A stretch of DNA of 64,000 bases from Thunnus maccoyii (lineage: Eukaryota; Chordata; Actinopteri; Scombriformes; Scombridae): contig NC_056540.1 in assembly GCF_910596095.1 (NCBI RefSeq), forward strand, positions 22,728,001 through 22,792,000. Reading direction: 5' to 3'. Under the pieces are notes generated by a model that was not told the DNA's origin, made no database searches, and saw only the letters and a program-made list of their open reading frames with translations. Shown here in pieces: positions 15,840 to 26,954 of this stretch. Positions within the stretch are counted from its first letter, which is position 1. Each line of letters opens with the position of its first letter. A program made the position numbers and the translations under genes.

Positions 15840-17862
15840 AGGACGGGACAGTGTAGGGGCATGAAATTGTGCTCTACCGTGTCAAAAGCTTTATAGAAGT
15901 CCAAAAAAAGACTGAAATTATCTTCAGAACATAAAATAGAATAATCAATTAAATCTAAAACAAGCCTGATATTATTGGAGATATGTCTTTTTCTCATGAA
16001 ACCTGATTGAACCTCATCAATAATTGGATCCAACACATTTTAATACGCTTAGCAATTATTGAGGCAAAGATTTTGTAGTCACTATTCCATAAGGAAATAG
16101 GCCGCCAGTTATCAATAAAAAGGAGATCCTTTTTGGGTTTTGGGATTAAAGAAATTAAGCCTTGTGTCATTGTAGGGGGAAGAGCTCCTTTTTCAATGCT
16201 TTCTAAGAATACTTCAAGCAGAAAGGGAGCTAAATGTTCTGTAAAGGCCTGATAAAATTCAGTAGAGAGTCCATCAACACCTGGAGATTTGTTAATTTTA
16301 AGATGTTCAATTGCAAAAGTGACTTCATTTAGATTTACATTACGGTCACATAACTTTTTATTGTCTGGACTAATTTTGGTGACATTTTTAAGGGAATTTT
16401 GCTTTATTTGTGTATATTTCATTGAGATTAAGTTGTTCTGAGTTTAACTGTAATCTGTCCTCATCTGACATATTTGCAGGGCCTCTCTGTGACAGACAAA
16501 ACATATCTTAGTATAAGCAGAATGTAAAGGAATAGAAATAAAGACTGCATTATGATCTGTTAATGGTGTTGTAATGACATTAACTGATACCTTATCAATG
16601 TTCATATTTTGAGAAATTAGCCAGATGTCCAATCGTGACTGTCTGGTGGCACTTCTATTATGCCAAGTGAAAGCATTTAGGTTAGGATTCTTATTCCTCC
16701 ATATGTCAATTAAATTAAATCTTTGCATAAATATCTTTGAATTTTCATTTTCTGCCGTAGAATCATGTTGAGGCCAACAATCCCTATTATGGTCTAGTAT
16801 CATGTTGAAATCCCCCCCTATTGCAATACCAGAGTTTGGAAAGTTATTAAGGGTGTGCTGAATCTGGTTCTCTAAAATTTCAAGAAGCTTATCATTCTCA
16901 GATTTAGAGTTATACCCATAGATATTAATAATAATAACAGTAAAGATGTCAATGTTAACGACTAGATAATGAAAATGACCTGCTATGTTATTGACAGAGT
17001 ATAGAATAACTCCAGAGAAAGTGTGTTTTAGAGTGGCAACACCAGCCGAGTGTTAAGATTCATGTGCCAGTCATAACTCGTTGCCCCATTGAGACCTCTA
17101 TAACCTTGCATCATTAGTAATCGAATGTGAATCTTGAATAAAACAGAAATCAGTTTTGTGCTGCTTAGCAAACAAAAAAATAGCTTTGCGCTTTACAGTA
17201 TTTCTTAATCCTCGGCATTAAGAGTAATAACAGACAAAAACGTATTAACAACAATAAAGAATCAAACAAGAAGTAGTCTAAAGTTAGGATGAAACTAGGA
17301 AATTTAACCCTGCTGTCAGGAGCTGCACCATTTTAACATTTATGTAAAGTGAATTAGTGAAACAAGCTAAATTTAACTCTGAAACTAATAAGGCACCTTA
17401 GTTTTCCTGTTGATAAACATTCCAGCAGTTTTTAACAATAAAAGGAAAAAGTGTGCAAAAATTAGGACTAGCAACATTGACCTGAATGGGCTTAGCTACG
17501 GAAAAAGTGTCGCTCATTGTTAACAAGTAGCGTTATTTGTACTCATCAACCTTTCAGGACAATAGTCCATTTGAAGAAAGAAGCAACTTGAAGAATCAAG
17601 GTGAACTATTCTTAGTTACTCTTTGGTTATTGCAGATCAGTATTACTTGGTTTTAAACATACACCGTCTTATAGGATGTTTGTCAAACCTCAAGCAGCAG
17701 TTCAAAGTTGCTAATGAGGACTTATCTATTGAAGAAATCTCAAGTCGCAGCAAGAGTCAGTTCAGTGTCATTAGCAAAGGCTCGTCCACCAATGAAATAT
17801 GCCGTTTTTCCTTGTTCGCGTGCCTTCTCCACCAGCGGCCAGAGCTTCATCCTTCTCTCTAG
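15840..17862 (-). mobile_element. L1/Tx1-like LINE, degenerate: ORF1 end, endonuclease, start of reverse transcriptase
   Basis: On the minus strand, 17862-17727 gives MKLWPLVEKAREQGKTAYF, typical of the ORF1 C-terminal domain. 17060-16444 gives an APE-type endonuclease with GGDFNMILDHNRDCWP and SRLDIWLIS. 16422-15845 gives reverse transcriptase motifs NKSPGVDGLSTEFYQAF, SLIPKPKKD, NWRPISLWN, and FLDFYKAFDTVEH. Stops and frameshifts interrupt it. The catalytic YADD region and everything after it are absent: the element stops where tandem unit 3 begins. An hAT-like element abuts its 5' side. Confidence 0.85.
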
Positions 17863-18831
17863 GGCACGATTCAGGAAATCTCACGATTCGATTCAACTCG
17901 ATTTCTTGGGGTCACAATTCGATTCACAACCGATTCGCGATTCAAAAATCGATTCGATTTGCAATTCTAAATCAGTTCTCAATTCAATACATTCATAGAT
18001 TTGATTCTAGATTGATGTTTTGAGTTACACTTTCCATTTGACTGCAGTAGACACTTTTATAGGTCTCAAATAAAAAAGATCACGCTGAATCAAATGTAAA
18101 CATTTGCTACTCAATGTCAACCTGAGTAAGATTGATGTTCCTTTAGTCCACTTAGTCTTTTGGAGAAACGCAACCAGTAACGCTGTACAACCTGCCATAT
18201 GAGAAAAACATTACTAGGAAGAGGGGAGGACATTTCTCTTCCTTTGATAACGTTAAAAGTAAAGTTAGGCTTTGATGACGGCTTCATTTCAAAAAGACAA
18301 GAGAGAGAAGCAGTGGTCGAGCGAGCTAGAGAGTGAATGAAGAGAGGGAGCGCTGGTAACGTTAGTGAGGAAGCTGTGAATCAGATCAATAACACGTTAC
18401 TTTCTGACTGTTTCACAGCGGTTACAAATAAATTAGCCCACAATGGCACAAACCTGCGGAAGTGCATTGCAGCGCCTGATAATGGCATTAGTCTTGTAAA
18501 GCTCCTTCTTCCCTACGAGATAAGAAAATCCAAAATATGTCCAAATGATCGCCGTCATAGCCGATGGACCAAGTTGTATTTGTTTGTCTGTCCGGTACTC
18601 CATTGCTCGCGGCCTCTTCATGACACACACTTCACTTCCCTCTTGCCCCCGGATTTGGGTCCGGGGCGGCGTCATTGCGCCATCTATGGGATTTAGCGAG
18701 CTAATTCATTGCAGAAAAAAAAAAGGAAAACAGCGTCGTGACAAGACTGAAAAATGTGAATCGATTCTTGGAATCCTGAATCGGCAGAGATAGAATCGCG
18801 ATTGTTATGTGAATCGATTTTTTGCGCACCC

Positions 18832-18833
<2 letters not shown>
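17860..18833. mobile_element. hAT-like non-autonomous element with gaatcg-rich ends
   Basis: Starts at 'tagggcacgattcaggaaat' and ends 'gattttttgcgcacccctaa', so the termini are imperfect inverted repeats (TAGGG...CCCTA) rich in gattcg/cgaatc, a style common to fish hAT elements. The interior (about 18210-18420) includes 'aggggaggacatttctcttc' and 'agtaaagttaggcttt', also present in reverse near 35390-35755. No transposase reading frame is evident. Confidence 0.6.
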
Positions 18834-18901
<68 letters not shown>

Positions 18902-18928
18902 CAGACAGACAGACAGATAGATAGATTG
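18833..18928. repeat. Compound microsatellite (TA)n(GA)n(GACA)n(GATA)n
   Basis: A pure TA tract passes directly into GA, then GACA, then GATA repeats. It lies between the hAT-like end and a Tc1-like remnant. Confidence 0.95.
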
Positions 18929-18934
18929 CTTGAC

Positions 18935-19365
18935 CCCTACTTGTCCCCTTAGAGAGAAGGGTCACTGCAAATCAACACAAAGTTGTTCTGAGTGATCACC
19001 TTTATCCTATGATGAAACACTTTTATCCTGATGGGAGTGGTCTCTTCCAGGATGACAATGCCCCAATTCACAGGGCACAAGGGGTCCTGAATGGTTTGAT
19101 GAATATGAAAATGGTGTGAATCATATGCTATGGCCCTCACAGTCACCACATCTCAACCCAATTGAACACCTATGGAAGATTTTGGACCAACGTGTTAAAC
19201 AGCGCTCTCCACCACCATAATCAAAACAGTAAATGAGAGAATATCTTTTCCAGTAGAGTTCAGAGACTTGTAGAATCAATGCTAAGCGTATTGAAGCTGT
19301 TCCGGTGGCACGTGGTGGCCCAACACCTTACAAAGACACTTTATGTTGGTTTTTAAATTGTCATG
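18935..19365 (+). mobile_element. Tc1/mariner-like transposase remnant
   Basis: Plus-strand reading frames, broken by stops, give [14 protein letters not shown] and, in shifted frames, the equivalent of '[15 protein letters not shown]' (DNA 'tggccctcacagtcaccaca' and on). This is the DDE-region layout of Tc1-like transposases. The tail 'tggcccaacaccttacaaag' followed by 'acactttatgttggttttt' is a familiar 3' end of such elements in fish. Inactive. Confidence 0.75.
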
Positions 19366-19419
19366 TATTCCATATGTTTCCCATTAATTGCAATTATGTC
19401 ATTATTTTATTCATTTCAG

Positions 19420-22400
19420 AACTACTCTCAGGAAGTATCCCGTGGGGATGACAAAGGTGAAGAAAAAGACTTTTCGTAGACGAACCCGCACCTACAATAT
19501 TAAAGGTGAGAAACTGTCTGAATAATATCCCTTTATGTAAAGGAATTTATTAAATGCTTGTGTGCTTGTGTTTGGTATGGCTTATCATAACAAATTGTAA
19601 GGGGATGATAAGTAGGCCTACTCAACTAATTCACTCATCTTTTTGCTTCCCATTAAGATCTTATCGGATTATAACGTTGATGTCATAACTTTTTGAAAAT
19701 GCTCAGAAAATTAGATATTGTCGCTCTCTTATCTTAATATATGGAGGTGAAGAATGACCGCACAGCAAACGGAATATTTTTGATGCAGATTTAGGTTAAA
19801 CAATACAGTTCTCCTCAACAAATCACAAGGGGTGATGCTCTTACAAAATACTTACATAGTCTACATGTCCGTGCCTCTGAGCAAGTAAGAGTAAACTTTA
19901 GTGTTCTATGCAATTATAATGAAACAGCTGAGTGGATAACAGATAATTCGAAGCAGTTCTACCAACAGTGTCATTGCACTAACATAACCCCTACAATAAC
20001 ATAGATTATTATCCCTCACTGGTGTCACATAGATCAGCTTCATTGATATCACAGTAAGATGTTTTTGCCTTCTAAACTTTCCAACAAACAAACCAAGAAA
20101 TACATATATAAATCAAGACTGCCATTCTAAAGCTGAGATTTTAAACAATTCTCTACAGGACTTTTTGCTGACTTCCAGAAGAAGACCAGGGATGCCATTT
20201 CCAGCTGGTTCTACCCTCTTCTGTCTAACATCATCATCATCAAAACATTGGTGAATATGCACTAAACATTTTCTTCAATAGTATGCTTCACCACTAATGC
20301 TCATTTTTCAGTTTTTATACTTCTCTCTGATAGGCAATTTTTAAAGGAAAATAACCTCTCTCTTCAGATTTATGATTCTATCATGAAATATCATATTTGA
20401 AAAAACTGAACACAGGGACATGGGAACTGCCTCTGCAAAAAGACAAGGCCACTTGAAAAAAACATGAAAAAGACCAAACATGATATCCATTTCTACAGAT
20501 TAAACAATAAATCAACATGGTATCTGGGGCAAGCACACTCATTTTCAGTTTTACAATTTTATAATTTCCCCAGAAATTGTACCTCTCTACTCTTTGAAAT
20601 ATATAATCCTTTTTAACGAGCTGATAAATTCTTTTTTCTAAATGCTCCAATGCCATTAGGTGTCTCAGTGTGTTGCATGCCAGGCAAGTCGAACGGAAAT
20701 CAAAGAGGAGGTGGAGTATACCCCAGCAGTACCACCACCAGTAGCAGTGGTAGAACCACATGAAGCAGCAGTTGACGCCATCATAGACAAGGGTATGAAA
20801 TCTATTCAAAATGTTGTTTGAAGACTTGAGAACTGGTTGTACAAGACAGAGAGGTAATCTGTTACTGTTACTATCACACTATGTATTATATGTTTTACAG
20901 GCATCCGAGATGCATGGGCAGGAAAGCTTCCCTTTTGGCTACTGTCAGTGATAAGGAAATACCGGATTGATATAAGAAGGACAGCCCCCAATAAGGAGCT
21001 GGGAAGTGAGGTAATATCTCTTTACTAGATGATTATCTATTGATATATCTGTGACAACAAATTTATATATGAAATTTTCATTTTATATGTACTATGTACA
21101 AAATGTATCTTTTGCGGTCATATATTTTGTGGTCATATAACCCTCAGAATATCTTGCTTTTCCCCCTCTCATTTTTTCAGGTAATTAATGGATATCTCAC
21201 AGTCCTTGTGCAGAACTTCAACTGGCAACTCAAAGAGATGGCCGGAGTTATTGATTCCTTGGCTATGACTGACATTTGGAAAGGAAAAAGTTCAGAGCTG
21301 AAGGTTTGCAGTGCAATCTAATACATAGACTGATTTTTAAAGACAGTATTGGATATGTTTTTGTTTTTTGTTTTTTAACTCAAGCTAACATATAATTGTT
21401 GCACTTTTCAAATTTTAGTTGAATCCAAAGGACTACAAGTTGCTTCTTGGAGTCATAAATGAAAAAAAACATTGGCTGCTGATGGTGAGTTTATATTATT
21501 TTATATTGTGGGGGACCAAGTGGGTATGGGGTGGCAGGCTTATCTTGGACTTTTAGCTACTTAAAAATGTCCTGACCCTCTGATGGAGCTCATGATTCAT
21601 CCATAAGTGCTGCTTTATTACAAACAATTCCACCATATAAACCTAGAATCCGTGTGTAACAGCTGACCTGTGTACATGTTTAGCAGAAGACAGAACATTA
21701 ATTACCGTCAGATCCTGACCAAAGCTACGGCTGCTGTTTGCTACATGTGTAAATGCGCACATCACTCTCTCAATTTAAAGACAGACTTATTCTTTCAGCT
21801 GATGTATTTTGATGTATTTCTTGTTATGTGCAGCACCATATTCTCCCTCTCCCTCTGACACTCCACGTTAAGTTCTGCTCTGTTACATTAAAATACCAGT
21901 TCTGAGGACCAGAAATTTGCGAGGCTAGGCTCAAAACATTCGGGGCTGAAGCAGTGGCGGCCCACAGTACCCACAGGACAGACTCAAAGCTTTGGCACTG
22001 CACTTACAGCTGCTGTGTTCACTGTTGCTGTTGACATGAACACAAATGGGACGCAGGAGGTTGTCGTGGAAAAATCTTCAAATGGGCCAATAAATCTTCA
22101 GGTCACCCACAACTTAGTATTAAACTCAAAACTTTAGAAGAGAAAGACTCAAAAAATACACTGGAAGCTGGTAGAGTTCAATGTGAATAGGTTTGCTGTG
22201 CATATAAACAGATACAAAGCAATCTGAGGCCTCCTCCAAGAAAAAACCCTGATGCAAAATCATAAAACTTCATATTATATACTTTTCATAACTCCTCCTA
22301 TTGTGGAGCTTAGTTTCTAGTCTCCACCTCATTTTTAATTATATTCAACCATCTGGTCATTATTTCTGAGGTTCATAAGTTATTGGTGATAATACAAGTG

Positions 22401-24271
22401 TGACTTATCCTAGAAATTACTGTCTCAGTATCTTCCACCTTTTTCTCACACTAAAAATGGACCTTAATCATTTCACACAGAAAACCAAATTGCTATATCA
22501 CAGATTAGCCTTCTTGCCAACTCCCTGGGATCTGTCTCTTATTGGCATAATGTTATCTTTGCATTCTCACTGGTACATTCGTTTGATCATGCAAAGGCAG
22601 TTTTCCACCACAAGGTTTTCTGTGAATGATACATATCCAGTGCATTTTGGAGTCGGTTTAACTAGAAATCAGCTTTATTTCAGCCTTTTGGGGGAATCTG
22701 ATGTTGTATCAAATACAAATATTTTGGGAGGGACAAATTTCCATGTTTCATGTATTGGGGGGGATGTTACCCCCGTCTCCCACAGTGATTATGCCAATGA
22801 AACATAGGGTATGTGTTTCCCTAAGTATGCATTTGCAGTCATTTACATTGTTACATTACATTGTGACATTGTCATTTAGCTGACACGTCAAAGTGTCTTA
22901 CATATTGTATCAAGCAGGGGCCAATCTCCCTTGGAGCAATGCAAGGTTAAGGCCCAGGCTCTTCCCTCTGGCCTGACTGTGCCCTTTAATTTGGTCATCT
23001 TGCCAGGGACCCCAACTACCTCGTTTACCTCAGGGGCCCTGCAGTCCCTGAGCCTAGCTGCCGCCAGGGCCCAAGGTGTCACAGGATGTCCAGAGGCCCC
23101 ACAGAGACAATTGTGTGGGTCCCTCTGGGGTAGTTAATGCACATACTTTGCTGCATGTGTGTGTATATTTATGTACTGTAAGTATAAACATAGTATATAT
23201 TTACAATGTATATTTACATTGTATTTCCATGTAGGTCATCTTCCCCTCTCAGGGGACGTCTCTCTTCTTTGACCCATTTGGGGAATCCGACTTCCAAATG
23301 ATAAAATGCTTTTGGGTAACAAGGTAAATATTGGTAATTTTATTTTTTTAAATATAAGTAACAATTATGGAGAGCACATATTCCAATGATAGAATTTTTA
23401 AAAAATGTGAAATATTGTGTATATTCAGAGCGTTCCTGAGAGACAAGGGATGTAATATATCCAATGTGACTGTCAATAATCCCCTCCATCCACGCTCAAA
23501 AGACCTCTCCTCATCCGGGGTCTTCACTCTCAAAGTAAGTGTCACATTAGGGCTTGCAGAATTCTCTAAAATCACAGAAATTGTGCAGAAATAAGCACTT
23601 GTTTCAAAGATTGTAAGGCAACAAAACAGCTGTCGACTCTTATCTATTGTGTGTTTTAAAGAAAACATGTTAAAATCAATCAAAATTTTGTTCTGTGTTA
23701 ACCCTCCATATATTTCTGTAATTTTGTATTATGCAGCCCATAAACAATGAGAACTACTGTATTTGGGTAATAATATTGAATTGCACTGTATTTTTTCAAA
23801 GATTATCCTTTTTATAATCTGTTCATTTCTATTTCCAGTTCGCTGAGAGCATTCTAAAGGGGGAGGAAGAAATCAACTTCCAAACCTCAGACGAGGAACT
23901 CGCAAGGCATCGGTTTGCAATAGCCAAAACCCTGCTACGAAGGAACGGTATGTCTACAGGTGTTTTGAAAATTGGAATATTAATTCTGTTGTAAAACTCT
24001 TAAATGTGTCCAATTTGAAAGGTTGACATGGCATATAATCATAGGTAATCTCTTGAAATGTTGCCAACACATTTGTTAAATTATTACCCATGGCACTACT
24101 AACATGCCATCCCATTGTGACAAGATGATTTCTAGAAAATAAGTTGTGAATACACCTTGTAATCTGTTTATTTGTATGTTCTAAATAGATGACCTGAGTC
24201 AGCACCGTCCGAGTCCTGTACTCGAGTTTTGTAATACCGATAAGTCCAAAGAAAAAAAAAATCATCATTAA
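19420..24271 (+). CDS. Ulp1/SENP-like (peptidase C48) gene with Ser at the nucleophile position
   Basis: Ten exons traced with unbroken phase: 19420-19505, 20159-20250, 20669-20792, 20901-21010, 21181-21303, 21419-21484, 23235-23323, 23429-23534, 23839-23947, 24189-24271, about 328 residues; the true 5' end was not found. The N-terminal part is basic (KVKKKTFRRRTRT). The C48 fold is recognisable: SEVINGYL, LLLGVINEKKHWLLMV (His codon 21470-21472), SLFFDPFG (Asp 23271-23273), and KDLSSSGVFTLKFAE, where family members have SCGV; the codon here is TCC, Ser (23514-23516). Active Ulp1/SENP enzymes cleave SUMO; this one should lack normal thiol catalysis. Related genes are often multicopy or transposon-borne. 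It sits between long inverted repeats. Whether it is expressed is unknown. Confidence 0.7.
19697..19876 (-). mobile_element. L1-like fragment shared with the tandem units, in an intron of the Ulp1-like gene
   Basis: The stretch from 'gaaaatgctcagaaaattag' to 'tagtctacatgtccgtgcc' is almost identical to 12858-13040 and 14540-14720. It ends at the same point as the LINE tail of the tandem units, so the copies share an origin. Confidence 0.85.
22850..23090. repeat. Interspersed repeat in the large intron of the Ulp1-like gene
   Basis: 'gtcatttagctgacacgtca' and the following GC-rich sequence resemble the 'catttagctgacgcttttat' family that is frequent in fish. The rest of the 21485-23234 intron shows no gene. 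Confidence 0.4.
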
Positions 24272-24465
24272 TATTAACATGAAGCTGTGTCATTTTTGTT
24301 TAATGTAAATCTTTTTTATTTTCGGACTCGTCTTTGGTGACTCGGACTCAGGTAATGGGGACTCAACTCGGGCTCTTCTGTGGTGACTTGGACTCAGACT
24401 CGAACACTAGGGACTCGGGATTCGACTCGGACTCGAGACTTAGTGACTCAACTACAACACTGGAT
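24196..24465. repeat. gactcgg-rich degenerate repeat at the 3' end of the Ulp1-like gene
   Basis: Multiple 'ggactcg', 'gactcaac' and 'cgactcggactcgagact' motifs in 24321-24462, with a related inverted part ('cgagtcctgtactcgag') at about 24212-24226. It reads as one interspersed element that provides the last codons and stop of the Ulp1-like ORF. Confidence 0.6.
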
Positions 24466-25254
24466 GTACAATATAATGTAGCTGTTTATTGGGGGTTCTA
24501 TGTGGGGGGCAACATCTTTGACTTTTTTGCTTATGTATGCCTATTTCAGTTCATTCTAGACCAAAATTGGTTTATATTGCAGCTTTAAGGTTGTATGTGA
24601 AGGCAAATGTCCGTTTAATGTCCAACTGGCAATTAAGAGAGACCAAATTATGTCATCAGCTCCTCCAGAGGGATTCCCCTCTGGGTAACGCCTCCGGACC
24701 GCCCACCTGTGTTGGTGTCCCAGTCTTCCCTGGTCCTGCCTCCTTTCATCACTGGGTCCAGCCACCAATCACCAGCCTTCCTGATCCACCACTCAAGATG
24801 ATAAAAATTAGGAAGCGTACTTTGTTTTGTTTTTTTTTATGACTTGAGGTCCTCGCCTCATATCACTCAATTTCCTGTTAGTCACTTTCATTGAACAACT
24901 AAGCAGAAAGCTTGTATTTTTGTAACTTTTGCTATTGTCGGCCCACTGAACAATAAATGGTAGTACTTAATTGATTACATCGGCAGTGTGTTGCTTCCCT
25001 TATTCCTAGACATGTGTTGTGTACATGTAAATGACTCTGATGCATGTTTAAAATGTAAAACTTTCGTTACGGGACCAAATATTTTTGTTTGATAGCCGGA
25101 TTTGGCCAATATTTGCCTACCACTGCTGTAGTCTTATTGTTTTGAAATGTTACCTAACAAGAAGACTTGGCATGACTTATGTAAAAAGCGAAACAACAAA
25201 ATTTGATTCCCCCTCTAGTCTCTCCCCTGTTGACACTAGTGAAAAACGGGTCCA
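24466..25254. other. Spacer between the Ulp1-like gene and the right inverted repeat
   Basis: No convincing coding sequence. AATAAA at 24952-24957 could be a poly(A) signal for the Ulp1-like transcript. The end (about 25205-25254) still shows weak similarity, in reverse, to the tandem-unit sequence around 11530-11590, with an internal gap. Confidence 0.4.
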
Positions 25255-25478
25255 GATATGTCAGCAAAGAGATTTTGTTTGTACCTTGAACTTTCGCACC
25301 TTGAATTGTCTACAACAGCCTAAGAGAGGACTAGAATTTAGTTTAGTGAAACTAAGTGAAACGAAATCTTTCATAAACCATCTCCCTCTCGATTTACTAT
25401 TCTTTTTATTATTAATTTATCCAGCAGTAAACCGAAGATAATAAGACTGTTTTCAGTAAACATTTAAACAGAAGCGGA
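25255..25478 (-). repeat. Long inverted repeat, right arm
   Basis: The reverse complement runs parallel to 11225-11440: 'caaaatctctttgctga', 'acaattcaaggtgcgaaag', 'tttcgtttcacttagtttc', 'tatcttcggtttactgctgg', 'ctccgcttctgtttaaatg'. Similarity is high by eye over about 220 bp with small indels. Confidence 0.8.
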
Positions 25479-25561
25479 GATCGCGAGTAGCCTGTAAGTG
25501 TGTGCACGTTCACGCGAAGGAGGGTCACATCTGCAAGGGAGTCCGAAAATTCTGTAACACG

Positions 25562-25725
25562 TGGTTAACTGCAGGCAACGGAGCAGCTTCCTGGTTATTG
25601 CCAAGGCAAACAAAGGGAGGCGACATTTCTCCACTCCAGCCTTGTCATACACTGTATGCTGCTAAAAATAGACCTTAGAAGTATTCAGACCCTTTACTTT
25701 AAAAGTAGCGGCGGTAACACTTTAC
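25562..25725. repeat. Direct repeat D, right copy
   Basis: Same order and orientation as 10960-11165: 'gttaactgcaggcaacggag', 'cttcctggttattgccaagg', 'tttctccactccagccttgt', 'ttcagaccctttactttaaa', 'ggtaacactttac'. It lies just outside the right inverted repeat, as its partner lies just outside the left one. Confidence 0.7.
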
Positions 25726-26100
25726 AAAATCATGCACTTAAGTAATGCTTTACTAATGCATGAATCACGATGCTTTAATGCATGAATGTATCATGAATTC
25801 CTGCTCCCTGCTCACCGTTAACAAATGATCAAGCCACTATGACTTTATGTGATTAGTTCACACTTAATAGATCATCAGTTAAGGGATTTTAATTCACGGT
25901 TGCTTCATACATTAATTCATATGCGGCCAAATTAGCTGAATTACATTAAAGTTTATATCAGGACCATGCATTTGCTCAGCCTCTCTGATTAAAAAAATAG
26001 CTTCATATTTCTTTGAGAATAGACCCAATGGTATTTTTGACAACGAGGACCGGACAGCGCTCTCCCTAACAATTAATAAAAAATAAAATAAAAATAATAA
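25715..26100. repeat. Interspersed repeat (ggtaacactttac type) and AT-rich spacer
   Basis: 'ggtaacactttacaaaatc' followed by 'atgcatgaatcacgatgc' and 'cttcatacattaattcat' resembles a common fish element built of aatgcat/catgaat words. No gene is seen from here to the MARS2 promoter. Confidence 0.45.
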
Positions 26101-26611
26101 AGAGTGAGAGGAACAAAATGTGCAACAATTGACAGGTCTGATATATTCCAGTAAAGCTGTCTACTTCAGAAGTTACGTGAAAAGAAAATACACTATGTCG
26201 CGTTCAGCTCATATCAGAGCTGTCGTAATTACGAGTTTCCAATATGTAAATAGCGTTCATGTCAGTCTCCAAGACAGTCGTAATTACAACTTGGAAACTC
26301 GGATCTTTCTGAAAGCTCCGATATCTTCAATTTGGCACTTAATAATATGGAAATACCTAAAAACCAAGCAAACGTGGCGTGAATGCTTTACATCAGCCAA
26401 AGTACGTTGTTTAATGTAGTTTGTACACAAATTTAATGGATATATAGTGTAATTTTGTCAATGGACAGTATTTTAAGCCTTCATATGACCGGTTATCATA
26501 CAACCCTCCTGACTTGTTACTTACGTGAACATGTGAATAATTCAGATCCATCCGATATGGCCTGAACGCAGCATGATACAGGTTAAACAAAACTTGGTAA
26601 TCCTCGCAATC

Positions 26612-26662
26612 TGATTGGTCGTTGGTGTTCGTGGTACACAGTGCAGCGATTTGATTGGACGG
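26612..26662 (+). promoter_or_regulatory. Paired inverted CCAAT boxes upstream of MARS2
   Basis: CTGATTGGTC and TTGATTGGAC place ATTGG cores at 26614-26618 and 26654-26658, 40 bp apart and about 300 bp upstream of the MARS2 start. This spacing suits NF-Y sites in a TATA-less promoter. Inference from motif only. Confidence 0.4.
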
Positions 26663-26954
26663 TGGGCTGACGCTTATTAAAAACGGAAGAAGCTCTAACC
26701 TTGACAATCAAGCAACTCACGTGTGCTGCAGATCGAGGGAAAAAAAGCTTAAAATCCAAGTATTTCTGCTATTTTAATAGAAAATATTTGCCAGTACTAG
26801 TCTTACAATCTTAAGTTATTTTCCGAAATTGGTATCGTTACTCGCTGATCCGCTTTTCTTATCTTTTAGCTAGCTAAATGAATGACTAGCATTTACCAAA
26901 TCATTAATACTATTGTTTGGTGGACTTCATGTGGGTCTCGCCTGCTATCCAACA

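Noticed and set aside
18337-18696. Plus-strand 119-residue ORF inside the hAT-like element
   Set aside because: No similarity to a transposase or other protein that I recognise, and it lies wholly within a non-autonomous repeat.
22400-22883. ORF of 135 residues in the large Ulp1-like intron
   Set aside because: No conserved motif; exon phase across the intron (21484 to 23235) is already complete without it.
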